Origin: Rubellimicrobium sp. CFH 75288
GTDB taxonomy: Bacteria; Pseudomonadota; Alphaproteobacteria; Rhodobacterales; Rhodobacteraceae
DNA length: 64,000 nucleotides
Direction of reading: 5' to 3'
NCBI RefSeq assembly: GCF_009904055.1
Contig: NZ_WYDP01000008.1
Span: 124,001-188,000 of the forward strand
In this document: positions 8,720 to 17,632 of the stretch, in pieces
Layout of the letters: every line of letters begins with the position of its first letter
Position numbering within the stretch: position 1 is the stretch's first letter
Program-made: the position numbers and the translations under genes
The notes under the pieces: generated by a model
What the model was told of the DNA's origin: nothing
The model's database searches: none
Seen by the model: the letters and a program-made list of their open reading frames with translations, nothing else

Positions 8720-9522
8720 CGCGCCATCCCCGGCACCCCCAGCACGGCGCTGAAGGCCAGCATGAAGAGCGACGCCCCCAGCATCGCGTCGAACCGGTCC
8801 AGCATCCCCCCGTGGCCGGGGATCAGCTGCGAGGCGTCCTTGACCCCCACCCGCCGCTTGAGCGCCGATTCGGCGATGTCGCCCCATTGGGACGCGACGG
8901 AGAGCAGGATCGACAGCGGCACGATCTCGGGCCCGACCCGCGTCAGCGCATGGGCGATCAGCCCGACGAGGGCGGCGCCGATCCACCCCGCGGCCGTCCC
9001 GCTCCAGGTCTTCTTGGGGCTGACGCGCGGCCAGAACTTGGGTCCGCCGACCAGGCGGCCGACGAAATAGCCGGCCACGTCCGTCACGACCACGACCCCG
9101 ATCAGCCACAGGATCCACAGGAATCCGTGCTCGGCCCGGAAGGCCACGAGGCCCCAGCCCGCCACCTGCACCCCCAGCGCGAAGGCGAACCACATTCCCC
9201 TCTCGCGCCGCAGCGCGACGAGCCCCGCGACGGGCGCCACGAGAAAGAGCAGCAGGCCCCAGGGCTCCTGCACGGTGAGCTGACCGCTCATCACGCTCGC
9301 GACCAGCGCCGCGAGCAGCATTCCCGGCGTCGGCCGCGTGGGCTCGATCATGGTCCAGATCTCCCAGACCATCACGGCGGTGACAAAGACGGCGGCCATC
9401 TGGAACCAGACGCCGCCCGCGATCACCGCTGCGCTGCCCGCAAGGATCATGCCCGCCGCCGACCAGGCCCGGGGCCGCAGGTCGGCCCAGCGGGGATCGA
9501 CCGGTGGAGGGGCGGAGTCCAC
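8716..9522 (-). CDS. cdsA: Phosphatidate cytidylyltransferase CdsA
   Basis: CdsA makes CDP-diacylglycerol from phosphatidate and CTP at the inner membrane, the branch point of phospholipid synthesis. The 268-aa polytopic protein carries the family signature near its C-terminus, SALKRRVGVKDASQLIPGHG followed by GMLDRFDAM, with the two conserved Asp residues. Several hydrophobic helices precede it. The start chosen is the GTG at 9522, two bases after the uppS stop; the longer frame upstream only overlaps uppS. The stop overlaps the dxr GTG. Confidence 0.95.
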   Translation of the reverse strand: MDSAPPPVDPRWADLRPRAWSAAGMILAGSAAVIAGGVWFQMAAVFVTAVMVWEIWTMIEPTRPTPGMLLAALVASVMSGQLTVQEPWGLLLFLVAPVAGLVALRRERGMWFAFALGVQVAGWGLVAFRAEHGFLWILWLIGVVVVTDVAGYFVGRLVGGPKFWPRVSPKKTWSGTAAGWIGAALVGLIAHALTRVGPEIVPLSILLSVASQWGDIAESALKRRVGVKDASQLIPGHGGMLDRFDAMLGASLFMLAFSAVLGVPGMAR

Positions 9523-9524
9523 GC

Positions 9525-10244
9525 TCAGGCCCTGACGGCCCCGAACCGTCGCTCGCGCCGGCCGAAGGCGCCGACGATGCGCGCGAACTCGGCCGCCGTG
9601 AAGTCCGGCCACAGCGTGTCCACGAACTCATACTCGGCATAGGCCGACTGCCACAGCAGGAAGTTGGAGATCCGCGCCTCGCCCGAGGTGCGGATCACCA
9701 GGTCCGGGTCGGGCAGCACGTGGGTGTCGAGAAACCGCGCCAGCGTCTCGGCGTCCACGTCGCGGTGCGACAGCCGCCCCTGCTCGATCTCGTAGGCGAG
9801 CCGGCGCGCGGCCCGCGTCACCTCGTCCCGGCCGCCATAGTTCAGCGCCACCGTCAGGTGCAGCGCGTCGTTGCCCGCCGTCAGCAGTTCCAGCTCGTCC
9901 ATCAGCGCGACGAGGCGCGGCTCGAGCTTGATGCGGTCGCCGATGAAGCGCACGCGGACGCCCGCCTGGAACAGCTCCTGCGCCTCCCGCTGGATGTAGC
10001 GGCGAAACAGCGACATCAGCCCGGCCACCTCCGCCTGCGTGCGCTTCCAGTTCTCCGTGGAGAAGGCGAAGATGGTCAGGTAGCGCACGCCCAGGGCCGG
10101 ACAGGCCTCGACGATCTCGCGCACGCGGCGCGCCCCGGCATGGTGGCCCCAGAGCCGCGGGCGGCCGCGCATCTGCGCCCAGCGCCCGTTGCCGTCCATG
10201 ATGATGGCGACGTGGCGCGGGCCGGGGGCCTCGGTGTCGGACAT
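9525..10244 (-). CDS. uppS: Undecaprenyl diphosphate synthase UppS
   Basis: UppS is a cis-prenyltransferase that extends farnesyl diphosphate to the C55 carrier lipid used for peptidoglycan and LPS. The 239-aa protein has the signature HVAIIMDGNGRWA (catalytic Asp17), the ARRVREIVEACPALGVRYLT segment and the C-terminal region DLVIRTSGEARISNFLLWQ with SAYAEYEFVDTLWPDF. Length is typical. It lies 16 bp after frr and 2 bp before cdsA. Confidence 0.97.
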   Translation of the reverse strand: MSDTEAPGPRHVAIIMDGNGRWAQMRGRPRLWGHHAGARRVREIVEACPALGVRYLTIFAFSTENWKRTQAEVAGLMSLFRRYIQREAQELFQAGVRVRFIGDRIKLEPRLVALMDELELLTAGNDALHLTVALNYGGRDEVTRAARRLAYEIEQGRLSHRDVDAETLARFLDTHVLPDPDLVIRTSGEARISNFLLWQSAYAEYEFVDTLWPDFTAAEFARIVGAFGRRERRFGAVRA

Positions 10245-10260
10245 GGTCGGGTCTCCCCCG

Positions 10261-10824
10261 TCAGACCTGCATGATCTCGGCCTGCTTGGCTTCGAGCGCC
10301 TGGTCCACCTGCCGGATGAAGCGGTCGGTCAGCTCCTGGACCTCGTTCTCCCAGAACTTGGCATCGTCTTCCGAAAGACCCTTGGCCTTGGCCTTCTTGA
10401 CGTCGTCCATCCCCTCGCGCCGCAGGTTGCGGATGGCCACCCGGGCGTGCTCGGCATAGCTGGCCGCGACCTTGGTCAGCTCGCGCCGGCGCTCCTCGTT
10501 CAGTTCGGGGATGGGCAGCATGATGATCGTGCCGTTGGTCTGGGGATTGATCCCCAGCCCGCTGTCGCGGATCGCCTTCTCGACCTTGGACACCATCCCG
10601 CGGTCCCAGACGTTGATCGTGACCATCCGCGGCTCGGGGACGTTGATCGTGCCCAGCTGGTTGATCGGCGTCATCTGGCCGTAGGCCTCGACCTGGATGG
10701 GCTCCAGCATCGCCCCCGAAGCCCGCCCCGTGCGCAGGCTCGCGAACTCGGTGCGCAGGTTCTGGATCGCTCCTTCCATCCGGCGCTGGAGATCGTCGGT
10801 GTCGAGTTCGAAGTCGTCGGCCAT
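10261..10824 (-). CDS. frr: Ribosome recycling factor
   Basis: RRF splits post-termination ribosomes together with EF-G. From the ATG at 10824 the product is 187 aa, the usual length, starting [20 protein letters not shown]. Conserved RRF segments include [20 protein letters not shown] and [14 protein letters not shown]. An alternative start 15 codons upstream would add a non-conserved basic stretch and was not used. The gene sits in the normal pyrH-frr-uppS order, but with an HTH gene inserted between pyrH and frr. Confidence 0.97.
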   Translation of the reverse strand: MADDFELDTDDLQRRMEGAIQNLRTEFASLRTGRASGAMLEPIQVEAYGQMTPINQLGTINVPEPRMVTINVWDRGMVSKVEKAIRDSGLGINPQTNGTIIMLPIPELNEERRRELTKVAASYAEHARVAIRNLRREGMDDVKKAKAKGLSEDDAKFWENEVQELTDRFIRQVDQALEAKQAEIMQV

Positions 10825-10959
10825 GGTCCTGCTCGTGGTCCCGTCACGGTCGCGGGCCTGTTTAGGCACAGAGGCGCGGGCTTGTATAGGTGCCCTGCCG
10901 GAACGGCGCCCCTTTCCGCAAGCGGCTGCCGGAGCGATGCCGCACCGGAACCGGCCGCC

Positions 10960-11385
10960 TCAGAACAGGGACAGCTGCCCGTCGGTTCCGCCCGCCGCCG
11001 GAGGCGAGGCGGCGGCCGCCCGGCCCGGCCGCGGCCGACCCCGGTCTCCGCCCCTCGCACGCGCCAGCGCCCGGTCCCTCTCCCGCGCCTCCGGTGCCTG
11101 AGGATCGCCGCTCAACCACTTGCCGTGCTTGACAACCTCGTTGACGCGACCCTGGTTGACGCCCAGCGCGAAGGCGATCTCCTGCTGGGTCATGGCGGTG
11201 GTGCGGTGCATCTCGAGAATGCGCCGGGCGAGCGCCGGCGTCATCCGCTGGCCGGCCACCCGGCGCGGCGCGGCCGCGGCCTCGCGCCGGAGGCGGTCGC
11301 GCTGCCTCAGCTTGTCCAGGATGCGCAGGGCGCCCTTCATCCCCTGCGCGCGCAGGGCCTCCTCGAACTCCCGCAGGGTCGCCAC
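10960..11385 (-). CDS. Small HTH DNA-binding protein with C-terminal clamp-binding motif
   Basis: This is a 141-aa basic protein. Residues 1-45 are helical and charged. Residues 48-92 contain a helix-turn-helix (TPALARRILEMHRTTAMTQQ then EIAFALGVNQGRVNEVV) of the kind that recognises DNA. Residues 95-132 are a disordered Arg/Ala/Pro/Gly linker. The last five residues are QLSLF, which matches the bacterial beta sliding-clamp consensus QL[S/D]LF. The family is not one I recognise. It sits between pyrH and frr with gaps of about 115 and 135 bp, so it may have its own promoter. The DNA-binding role is inferred from the HTH; the clamp link from the motif alone. Confidence 0.75.
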   Translation of the reverse strand: MATLREFEEALRAQGMKGALRILDKLRQRDRLRREAAAAPRRVAGQRMTPALARRILEMHRTTAMTQQEIAFALGVNQGRVNEVVKHGKWLSGDPQAPEARERDRALARARGGDRGRPRPGRAAAASPPAAGGTDGQLSLF

Positions 11386-11499
11386 GGCCCCGGTCCTCCC
11401 GCCTGCGTCACCCGACCGTCAATGTGACGCATCCGCTTGGCCGATCAAGGCCCTTGCGGCCTCTCCCGCGCCGCTCCGCCCCGGGGCGCCGGGCAGGCG

Positions 11500-12276
11500 T
11501 CAGCCCTGCACGACGGTATAGGTGCCCTGCCCCTGGAGGACCCCCTTGAACCCGCCCGGCTCGTCCAGCGAGAAGACGATGATGGGCAGGTTGTTGTCGC
11601 GCGCCAGCGCGATGGCCGAGGCGTCCATCACGCCCAGGTTCTTGGCCAGCACCTCCGTGTAGCCGACCTGCTCGAAACGGCGGGCGTCGGGGTGCTGCTT
11701 GGGGTCCTTGTCATAGACCCCGTCCACCTTGGTGCCCTTGAAGATCGCCTCGCAACCCATTTCCGAGGCTCGCAACGTCGCCGCCGTGTCGGTGGTGAAA
11801 TAGGGATTGCCCGTGCCGGCGGCGAAGATGCAGACGCGCTTCTTCTCGAGATGGCGCACCGCGCGGCGGCGGATATAGGGCTCGCAGACCTGGTCCATGG
11901 GGATCGCGCTGATGACGCGCGTGAAGACGCCCATCCCCTCCAGCGCGGACTGCATGGCGAGCGCGTTCATCACCGTGGCCAGCATCCCCATGTAGTCGGC
12001 CGTGGTCCGCTCCATCCCCTGCGCGCTGCCCTGCAGCCCGCGGAAGATGTTGCCGCCCCCGATCACCATGCAGACCTCCACGCCCATGTCGCGCACGGCC
12101 TTGACCTCGGCGGCGATGCGCTGGACCGTGGGCGGGTGCAGCCCGTAGCCCTGATCGCCCATCAGCGCCTCGCCGCTGATCTTGAGCATGACCCGGCGGA
12201 AGCGCGGCGCGCCGTCCGCCGCTCCGGGCACCGGCTGCCGCAAGGCAGCGGCCTCGCTCGATCCGCTTTCGGTCAT
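11500..12276 (-). CDS. pyrH: Uridylate kinase (UMP kinase)
   Basis: PyrH phosphorylates UMP to UDP in pyrimidine nucleotide synthesis. Starting at the ATG at 12276 the protein has 258 aa, with an N-terminal tail of about 28 residues before the conserved core. Family motifs are [46 protein letters not shown] and the ATP-site region [20 protein letters not shown]. The upstream reading of this frame lacks conservation and overlaps the divergent miaA promoter, so it was not used. It heads the minus-strand cluster and is divergent from miaA. Confidence 0.96.
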   Translation of the reverse strand: MTESGSSEAAALRQPVPGAADGAPRFRRVMLKISGEALMGDQGYGLHPPTVQRIAAEVKAVRDMGVEVCMVIGGGNIFRGLQGSAQGMERTTADYMGMLATVMNALAMQSALEGMGVFTRVISAIPMDQVCEPYIRRRAVRHLEKKRVCIFAAGTGNPYFTTDTAATLRASEMGCEAIFKGTKVDGVYDKDPKQHPDARRFEQVGYTEVLAKNLGVMDASAIALARDNNLPIIVFSLDEPGGFKGVLQGQGTYTVVQG

Positions 12277-12349
12277 GGTCCTGCCTCCGCCCGCTTCGGT
12301 CGCGCGGACCATTGTCCCAAGAGGACAGCCGACGCAACACGCTGACCCC

Positions 12350-13222
12350 ATGGACCTGCGCGACGTTCCCCCCGACCGTCCGGTGCTGATCGCGGGGCCG
12401 ACCGCCTCGGGCAAGTCGGCCCTGGCCCTGCATCTGGCCCGGACCGGCGGCGGGGTCGTGGTCAACGCGGACGCTCTGCAGGTCTATGCCGGCTGGCGCG
12501 TGCTGACCGCGCGGCCCTCGCCGGCCGAGGAGGCGGCGGTTCCCCACGCCCTCTTCGGCCATGTCGCCATGGACGAGAGCTATTCGGTCGGCCGCTGGCT
12601 GCGCGAGCTGGCCCCGCTGCTCGACGGGCCGCGCAGGCCGATCGTGGTGGGGGGCACCGGGCTCTACCTGTCCGCGCTGACGGAAGGCCTGGCCCCCGTG
12701 CCCCCCGTGCCCTCCGAAGTGCGGGCCGAGGCGGACCGGCTCGACCTGGCGTCGCTGCTCGACGGGCTCGACGCGCGCACCCGCGCCGGGCTCGACCCGA
12801 ACAACCGGGCCCGCGTCCAGCGAGCCTGGGAGGTGCTGCGCGCCACGGGGCGCGGCCTGGCCGAGTGGCAGGCCGAGACCCCGCCCCCCCTCCTGCCGCC
12901 CGACCGCGCGACCCGGCTCGTCCTGCGGCCGCCGGTCGCCTGGCTCGACGCGCGCATCGCCGCGCGGTTCGACGCCATGCTGGAGGGCGGCGCGATCGAG
13001 GAGGTGCGCGCCAACCTGCCGCTCTGGCGCGAGCGGGCGCCGGCCTTCCGCGTCCTCGGCGCGGCCGAGCTGCGCGCGCATCTCCTCGGCCGCCTCACCC
13101 TGCCCGAGGCCCGCGCCGCCGCCATCCTGGCCACGCGCCGCTATGCCAAGCGCCAGCGGACCTGGTTCCGGGGCCGCATGGCCGACTGGATCGCCCTCGA
13201 TCCCTCCGTCCCGGTGCCGTGA
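12350..13222 (+). CDS. miaA: tRNA dimethylallyltransferase MiaA
   Basis: MiaA adds a dimethylallyl group to N6 of A37 in tRNAs reading UNN codons. The 290-aa product has the P-loop GPTASGKS (residues 16-23), the [12 protein letters not shown] segment (substrate Asp), [12 protein letters not shown] and the C-terminal [12 protein letters not shown] motif. It is a little shorter than the usual 300-316 aa. The ATG at 12350 is preceded by GAGGACAG further upstream. It is divergent from pyrH across 73 bp, and the next gene begins 126 bp downstream. Confidence 0.95.
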   Translation: MDLRDVPPDRPVLIAGPTASGKSALALHLARTGGGVVVNADALQVYAGWRVLTARPSPAEEAAVPHALFGHVAMDESYSVGRWLRELAPLLDGPRRPIVVGGTGLYLSALTEGLAPVPPVPSEVRAEADRLDLASLLDGLDARTRAGLDPNNRARVQRAWEVLRATGRGLAEWQAETPPPLLPPDRATRLVLRPPVAWLDARIAARFDAMLEGGAIEEVRANLPLWRERAPAFRVLGAAELRAHLLGRLTLPEARAAAILATRRYAKRQRTWFRGRMADWIALDPSVPVP

Positions 13223-13348
13223 GCGGGCCGGGAGGAGTCGATTCCGGTCATTGACGCAGCGCGCTCCACCGTGCCCAATGACCGGGGAGATGCGGCCCCG
13301 GGCCGCCAAGGATCGAACCGTCCGGTTCGGGACAAGGGAGTTGAGAGG

Positions 13349-15007
13349 ATGACCGAGACGACGACGTGTGCTGCGCCGCATCCGGCAGCGCTCATGTATG
13401 CGGACGAGGTTCGCGCCGGAACGCTCAGCCGGAGGGAGTTCCTGACCCGCGCCACCGCGCTCGGCGTGTCGATCCCTGCGGCCTACGGCCTCATCGGACT
13501 GCCGGCCCCGGCCGCCGCGCAGGAAGGGCCCACCCCGCAGCCGGGCGGCACGCTCAGGATGCAGATGGAACTGCGTCCGACCAAGGACCCCCGCACCTGG
13601 GACTGGTCGGAGCATGCGAACTTCTGCCGCGGCTGGCTCGACTACATGGTGGAATACCAGAAGGACGGCTCGCTCCGCGGGATGCTCCTCGAATCGTGGG
13701 AAGCCAACGAGGATGCAACCGTCTGGACGCTGAACCTGCGGCGCGGCGTCAAGTGGAACAACGGCGACGACTTCACCGCCGAGGACGTCGTCCACAACCT
13801 GCGCCGCTGGTGCGACGGCACGGCCGAGGGCAACTCGATGGCGGCGCGCTTCGACGTGTTGCGCGACGTGGAGGGCACGAACCAGATGCGCGAGGATGCG
13901 GTGGAGGTCGTGGACGACCATACCGTGCGCCTGCACGCCTCCGCGCCGGACATCGCGCTGGTCGTGAACATGGCCGACTATCCCGCTGCCGTCGTTCACA
14001 GATCCTACAACGGCGAGGACCCGGCGGCGAACCCGATCGGCACCGGCGCCTGGCTGCCCGAGGTCAACGAGGTCGGGGTCCGGCAGGTCCTCGTGCGCAA
14101 CCCCGATCACGTCTGGTGGGGAACCGAGGTCTATGGCGGGCCTTGGCTCGACCGGATCGAGTACATCGACTACGGCACCGACCCGGCCGCCACCCTCGCC
14201 GCCGCCGAATCGGGCGAGATCGACGCCACCTACCAGACCACGGGCGACTTCATCGACATCTTCGACTCGATCGGCTGGGAGAAGTCCGAGGCGGTGACCG
14301 CGGCGACGCTCGCGGTGCGCTTCCACCAGGCGGCCGAACCCTACGACGACGTGCGCGTGCGCAACGCGATCCAGCTTGCCGTGGACAACAACGTGGTGCT
14401 GGAACTGGGCTACAACGGACTGGGGGAGGTGGCCGAGAACCACCATGTCTGCCCCATCCATCCCGAATACGCTCCCGGCATCAACGAGCCGCCGGACCCG
14501 GCCGCCGCGCGCGCGCTGATGGAGGAGGCGGGCCACGCCGACACCGAATTCGAGCTGATCTCGCTCGACGATTCGTGGCAGGCGGCCACCTGCGACGCGG
14601 TGGCGGCGCAGATGCGCGACGCGGGCTTCACCGTGCGCCGGACCGTGCTGCCGGGGTCCACCTTCTGGAACGACTGGACCAAGTATCCGTTCAGCGCGAC
14701 CGAATGGAACATGCGACCGCTCGGGGTGCAGATTCTCAACCTCGCCTACAAGTCGGGCGTGGCATGGAACGAGACGGCCTTCTCCAATGCCGAGTTCGAC
14801 GCCCTGCTGGCCGAGGCCAACGCCATCGCCGACGCGGATGCCCGGCGCGAGGTGATGGCGCGGCTCCAGCAGATCATGCTGGACGAGGGCGTGCTGATCC
14901 AGCCCTACTGGCGCTCGCTCTACCGGCATGTCCGTCCCGGCGTGCACGGCGCGGACAAGCACCCGACCTTCGAGCATCATCATTACAAGTGGTGGATGGA
15001 GTCCTGA
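13349..15007 (+). CDS. Peptide/solute ABC transporter substrate-binding protein (family 5), Tat-exported
   Basis: This 552-aa periplasmic binding protein of the DppA/OppA family (SBP_bac_5) opens a four-gene importer operon. The N-terminus has a twin-arginine signal, LSRREFLTRATALGV (Arg28-Arg29), with a likely cleavage after the AAA near residue 58. Family features include PGGTLRMQMELRPTKDP after the signal and the VWTLNLRRGVKWNNGDDFTA motif. The ATG is preceded by GGGAGTTGAGAGG. Tat export suggests folding in the cytoplasm before secretion. The ligand cannot be told from sequence; peptides, opines or related compounds are possible. Confidence 0.92.
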   Translation: MTETTTCAAPHPAALMYADEVRAGTLSRREFLTRATALGVSIPAAYGLIGLPAPAAAQEGPTPQPGGTLRMQMELRPTKDPRTWDWSEHANFCRGWLDYMVEYQKDGSLRGMLLESWEANEDATVWTLNLRRGVKWNNGDDFTAEDVVHNLRRWCDGTAEGNSMAARFDVLRDVEGTNQMREDAVEVVDDHTVRLHASAPDIALVVNMADYPAAVVHRSYNGEDPAANPIGTGAWLPEVNEVGVRQVLVRNPDHVWWGTEVYGGPWLDRIEYIDYGTDPAATLAAAESGEIDATYQTTGDFIDIFDSIGWEKSEAVTAATLAVRFHQAAEPYDDVRVRNAIQLAVDNNVVLELGYNGLGEVAENHHVCPIHPEYAPGINEPPDPAAARALMEEAGHADTEFELISLDDSWQAATCDAVAAQMRDAGFTVRRTVLPGSTFWNDWTKYPFSATEWNMRPLGVQILNLAYKSGVAWNETAFSNAEFDALLAEANAIADADARREVMARLQQIMLDEGVLIQPYWRSLYRHVRPGVHGADKHPTFEHHHYKWWMES

Positions 15008-15093
15008 CGGCATTCTGCACCTGCGGGGGGCGGCGCCCGGCGCGCCGCCCCGACGTCCGGGCGACCCGCCCGACCCGGCTCTAGGGAGCCGCC

Positions 15094-16140
15094 ATGGCGC
15101 GTTTCATCCTCGTGCGGATCGCGACGATGCTGGTGACGGCGCTCTGCCTCACCTTCATCGTGTTCTGGCTGACCAATATCGGCCCCAATCTCGAGAAGAT
15201 CGCCCGGAGCGAGGCGGGCAGCCGCATCAGCGATGCCGAAGTGGCCTCCTGGCTCGAGCGCAACGGCTATGCCGAGCCGGTCCTGCTGCGTTACGCCCAG
15301 TGGCTCGGCGTCGCCCCCGGCTGGACCCGGCAGGAGGCCGACGGCACCTGGCGGGGCCGCTGCCTCGGGCCCGGAGAGACCCCCGAGGAAGCGCCGGCCT
15401 TCTGCGGCGTCCTCCAGGGCGACTGGGGCTTCTCGCGCGTGTTCCGCCGCGACGTGTCCGAGGTGATCCTGCGGGGCCTCGCGCTCACGGGCGCGCTCAT
15501 GGGCTGGGTCATGCTCGTCATGGTGCCCGGCGCGCTGCTGGTGGGGATCGTGGCGGGCATGCGCGAGGGATCGCGCACGGACCGGGTGCTCTCCACCGGC
15601 GCGATCCTGACCACCGCGACGCCCGAATACGTCTCGGGCGTGGTGTTCATCGCGGTGTTCTCCTCCTCGGCCGTGGGGCTGCGCTGGTTCAACGGATCGG
15701 CGACCTCTGCGATGGACGCGATCACCTTCCAGAACTTCACCCTCCCCGTCATGACCATCGCCCTGTACGGCATGGGCTACATCGCCCGGATGACGCGGGC
15801 CTCCATGGCCGAGGTGATGACCTCGCAATACATCCGCACCGCGCGGCTCAAGGGCGTGAGCTTCGGGGCCGTGGTGCTGCGCCATGCGCTGCGCAACGCG
15901 CTGATCGCCCCCTTCACGGTCATCATGCTTCAGTTCCCCTGGCTTCTGACCGGCGTCGTCATCGTGGAAACCCTGTTCAACTACAAGGGCTTCGGCTGGA
16001 CTCTCGTGGAGGCGGCCGGCAACAACGACATCGACCTGCTTCTGGCCGTCTCGGTCGTGTCGGTGATCGTCGTGCTGCTCACGCAGTTGATCTCGGACAT
16101 CGGCTATGCCCTTCTCAATCCTCGCATCCGGCTTTCCTGA
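15094..16140 (+). CDS. ABC transporter permease, DppB type
   Basis: This 348-aa inner-membrane permease follows the binding protein by 86 bp. It has the DppB-type N-terminus (MARFILVRIATMLVTALCL) and about six membrane helices. The EAA loop around residue 245 (RTARLKGVSFGAVVLRHALR) docks on the ATPase. A soluble periplasmic insertion of about 80 residues (residues 50-125) follows the first helix, as often seen in DppB homologues. It pairs with the next permease to form the channel. Confidence 0.92.
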   Translation: MARFILVRIATMLVTALCLTFIVFWLTNIGPNLEKIARSEAGSRISDAEVASWLERNGYAEPVLLRYAQWLGVAPGWTRQEADGTWRGRCLGPGETPEEAPAFCGVLQGDWGFSRVFRRDVSEVILRGLALTGALMGWVMLVMVPGALLVGIVAGMREGSRTDRVLSTGAILTTATPEYVSGVVFIAVFSSSAVGLRWFNGSATSAMDAITFQNFTLPVMTIALYGMGYIARMTRASMAEVMTSQYIRTARLKGVSFGAVVLRHALRNALIAPFTVIMLQFPWLLTGVVIVETLFNYKGFGWTLVEAAGNNDIDLLLAVSVVSVIVVLLTQLISDIGYALLNPRIRLS

Positions 16141-16149
16141 GGACCCGGC

Positions 16150-17616
16150 ATGGAGCCTCTGACCTGGACCGGCCCTCTGGGCGACTGGCTCGACCCGCTG
16201 CTTCTCGCGGCGGCGGGGCTGTTCGGCCTCTCGCTCGTGCTGCGCCTCCTGGCCGGTCTGGTCCCGGCCCCTGCGCCCGAGGCGGTCGTCCATCCCGACG
16301 GCACGCTCGGCCTCCGGGGGGGGAGCCGCACGACCCCGCAGGCCTGGGCGCTGCTGGCCAGCCGGGCGACGGGCGCGCTGGTGCTCGCCACGCTCGCCGC
16401 CTATCTCGTCGGCGGCCTCCTGCTGCCCTATGGCGAGGCGGGCATCGTCGGGGCCATGATCCGGCGCTTCCTGCCCGTCTGGGTCGCGCTGGGGGCGACG
16501 CTCGCCCTGTCCTTCGCCTTCCGCCGCCGGCTGGGCCTCTATGGCCGCATCTTCGACTCGCCGGTCGGGACGACAGGCTTTGTCCTCGTCATGTTCTGGG
16601 TTTACACGGCGATCTTCGCAGGCGTGTTCGGCTGGATCGCCACCCACGATCCGCTCGCCGCCGTGTCCGGCATGAAGAACAGGCCCCCCGGAGAGCCGCT
16701 GCCCGCCGCCACCGACTGGATGGCCGGCGCGCATTACCTGCTGGGGGGCGACAACCTCGCCCGTGACGTGTTCTCGCGCATGGTCATGGGAAGCTGGACG
16801 GTGGTCCAGATCGCGCCGCTTGCCACGCTGTTCGCCTTCATGGTGGGCATCACGCTGGGCCTGCCCGCGGGCTATCGCGGCGGCTGGCTGGATACGGCCC
16901 TGTCGTTCCTGGCCAACCTCATCCTCGCCTTTCCGGTGATCCTGCTCTTCTACCTCCTCGTGACGCCGGAGGTGGTCCGCACCGGCCTGCCCACCTGGAT
17001 GGCGGCAGCGATGTTCCTGGCCCCGATCCTGTTCGTCGCCGTGCTGCTGTGGTCGCGCTTCCGCACGGACCCCGCGCGCGCCGTGCCGCTCATCGCGGCG
17101 GTGGTCGCCGCCATGGGCTGGGTCTATCTCTCCTTCATCAGCCAGCCGGGGACGCCGCTCGACTTCATGGGGCGGCTCGACCTGTTCGACGTGCCGCCGG
17201 GCGTGCTCGTCGTGTTCGTGGCGGTGGTGTTCGTCAACGCCCCGACCGTGTTCCGCATCGTCCGCGGCCTGACCATGGACATCAAGTCGCGCGACTACGT
17301 CGCCGCCGCCCAGACCCGGGGCGAGGGTCCGTGGTACATCATGCTGTGGGAGATCCTGCCCAACGTCCGCGGGCCGCTCATCGTCGATTTCTGCCTGCGG
17401 ATCGGCTACACGACGATCCTGCTGGGCGCGCTCGGCTTCTTCGGCCTCGGCCTGCCGCCCGACAGCCCGGACTGGGGCTCGACCATCAATGCCGGCCGGC
17501 AGCTCCTGTCGATCTTCCCGCACCCGGCCGTGGTCCCCGCGGTCGCGCTGCTGACCCTGGTGCTCGGCCTCAACCTCCTCGCCGACGGCCTGCGCGAGGA
17601 ATCGCTGCGCGACTGA
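16150..17616 (+). CDS. ABC transporter permease, DppC type, enlarged
   Basis: This second permease of the importer is 488 aa, well above the roughly 300 aa usual for DppC. The standard domain is recognisable from GGDNLARDVFSRMVMGSW (about residue 198) to the EAA loop SRDYVAAAQTRGEGPWYIML and the C-terminal LGALGFFGLGLPPD. The extra length is an N-terminal block of several hydrophobic helices (residues 1-185) and additional helices inside the domain. It begins 9 bp after the first permease and ends 16 bp before the ATPase. Confidence 0.9.
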   Translation: MEPLTWTGPLGDWLDPLLLAAAGLFGLSLVLRLLAGLVPAPAPEAVVHPDGTLGLRGGSRTTPQAWALLASRATGALVLATLAAYLVGGLLLPYGEAGIVGAMIRRFLPVWVALGATLALSFAFRRRLGLYGRIFDSPVGTTGFVLVMFWVYTAIFAGVFGWIATHDPLAAVSGMKNRPPGEPLPAATDWMAGAHYLLGGDNLARDVFSRMVMGSWTVVQIAPLATLFAFMVGITLGLPAGYRGGWLDTALSFLANLILAFPVILLFYLLVTPEVVRTGLPTWMAAAMFLAPILFVAVLLWSRFRTDPARAVPLIAAVVAAMGWVYLSFISQPGTPLDFMGRLDLFDVPPGVLVVFVAVVFVNAPTVFRIVRGLTMDIKSRDYVAAAQTRGEGPWYIMLWEILPNVRGPLIVDFCLRIGYTTILLGALGFFGLGLPPDSPDWGSTINAGRQLLSIFPHPAVVPAVALLTLVLGLNLLADGLREESLRD

Positions 17617-17632
17617 TCCCGGAGCCCGCCCC

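Noticed and set aside
13223-13348. TTGACG near 13252 as promoter of the peptide importer
   Set aside because: The element 17 bp downstream (CCCAAT) is a poor -10, so the call would be guesswork.
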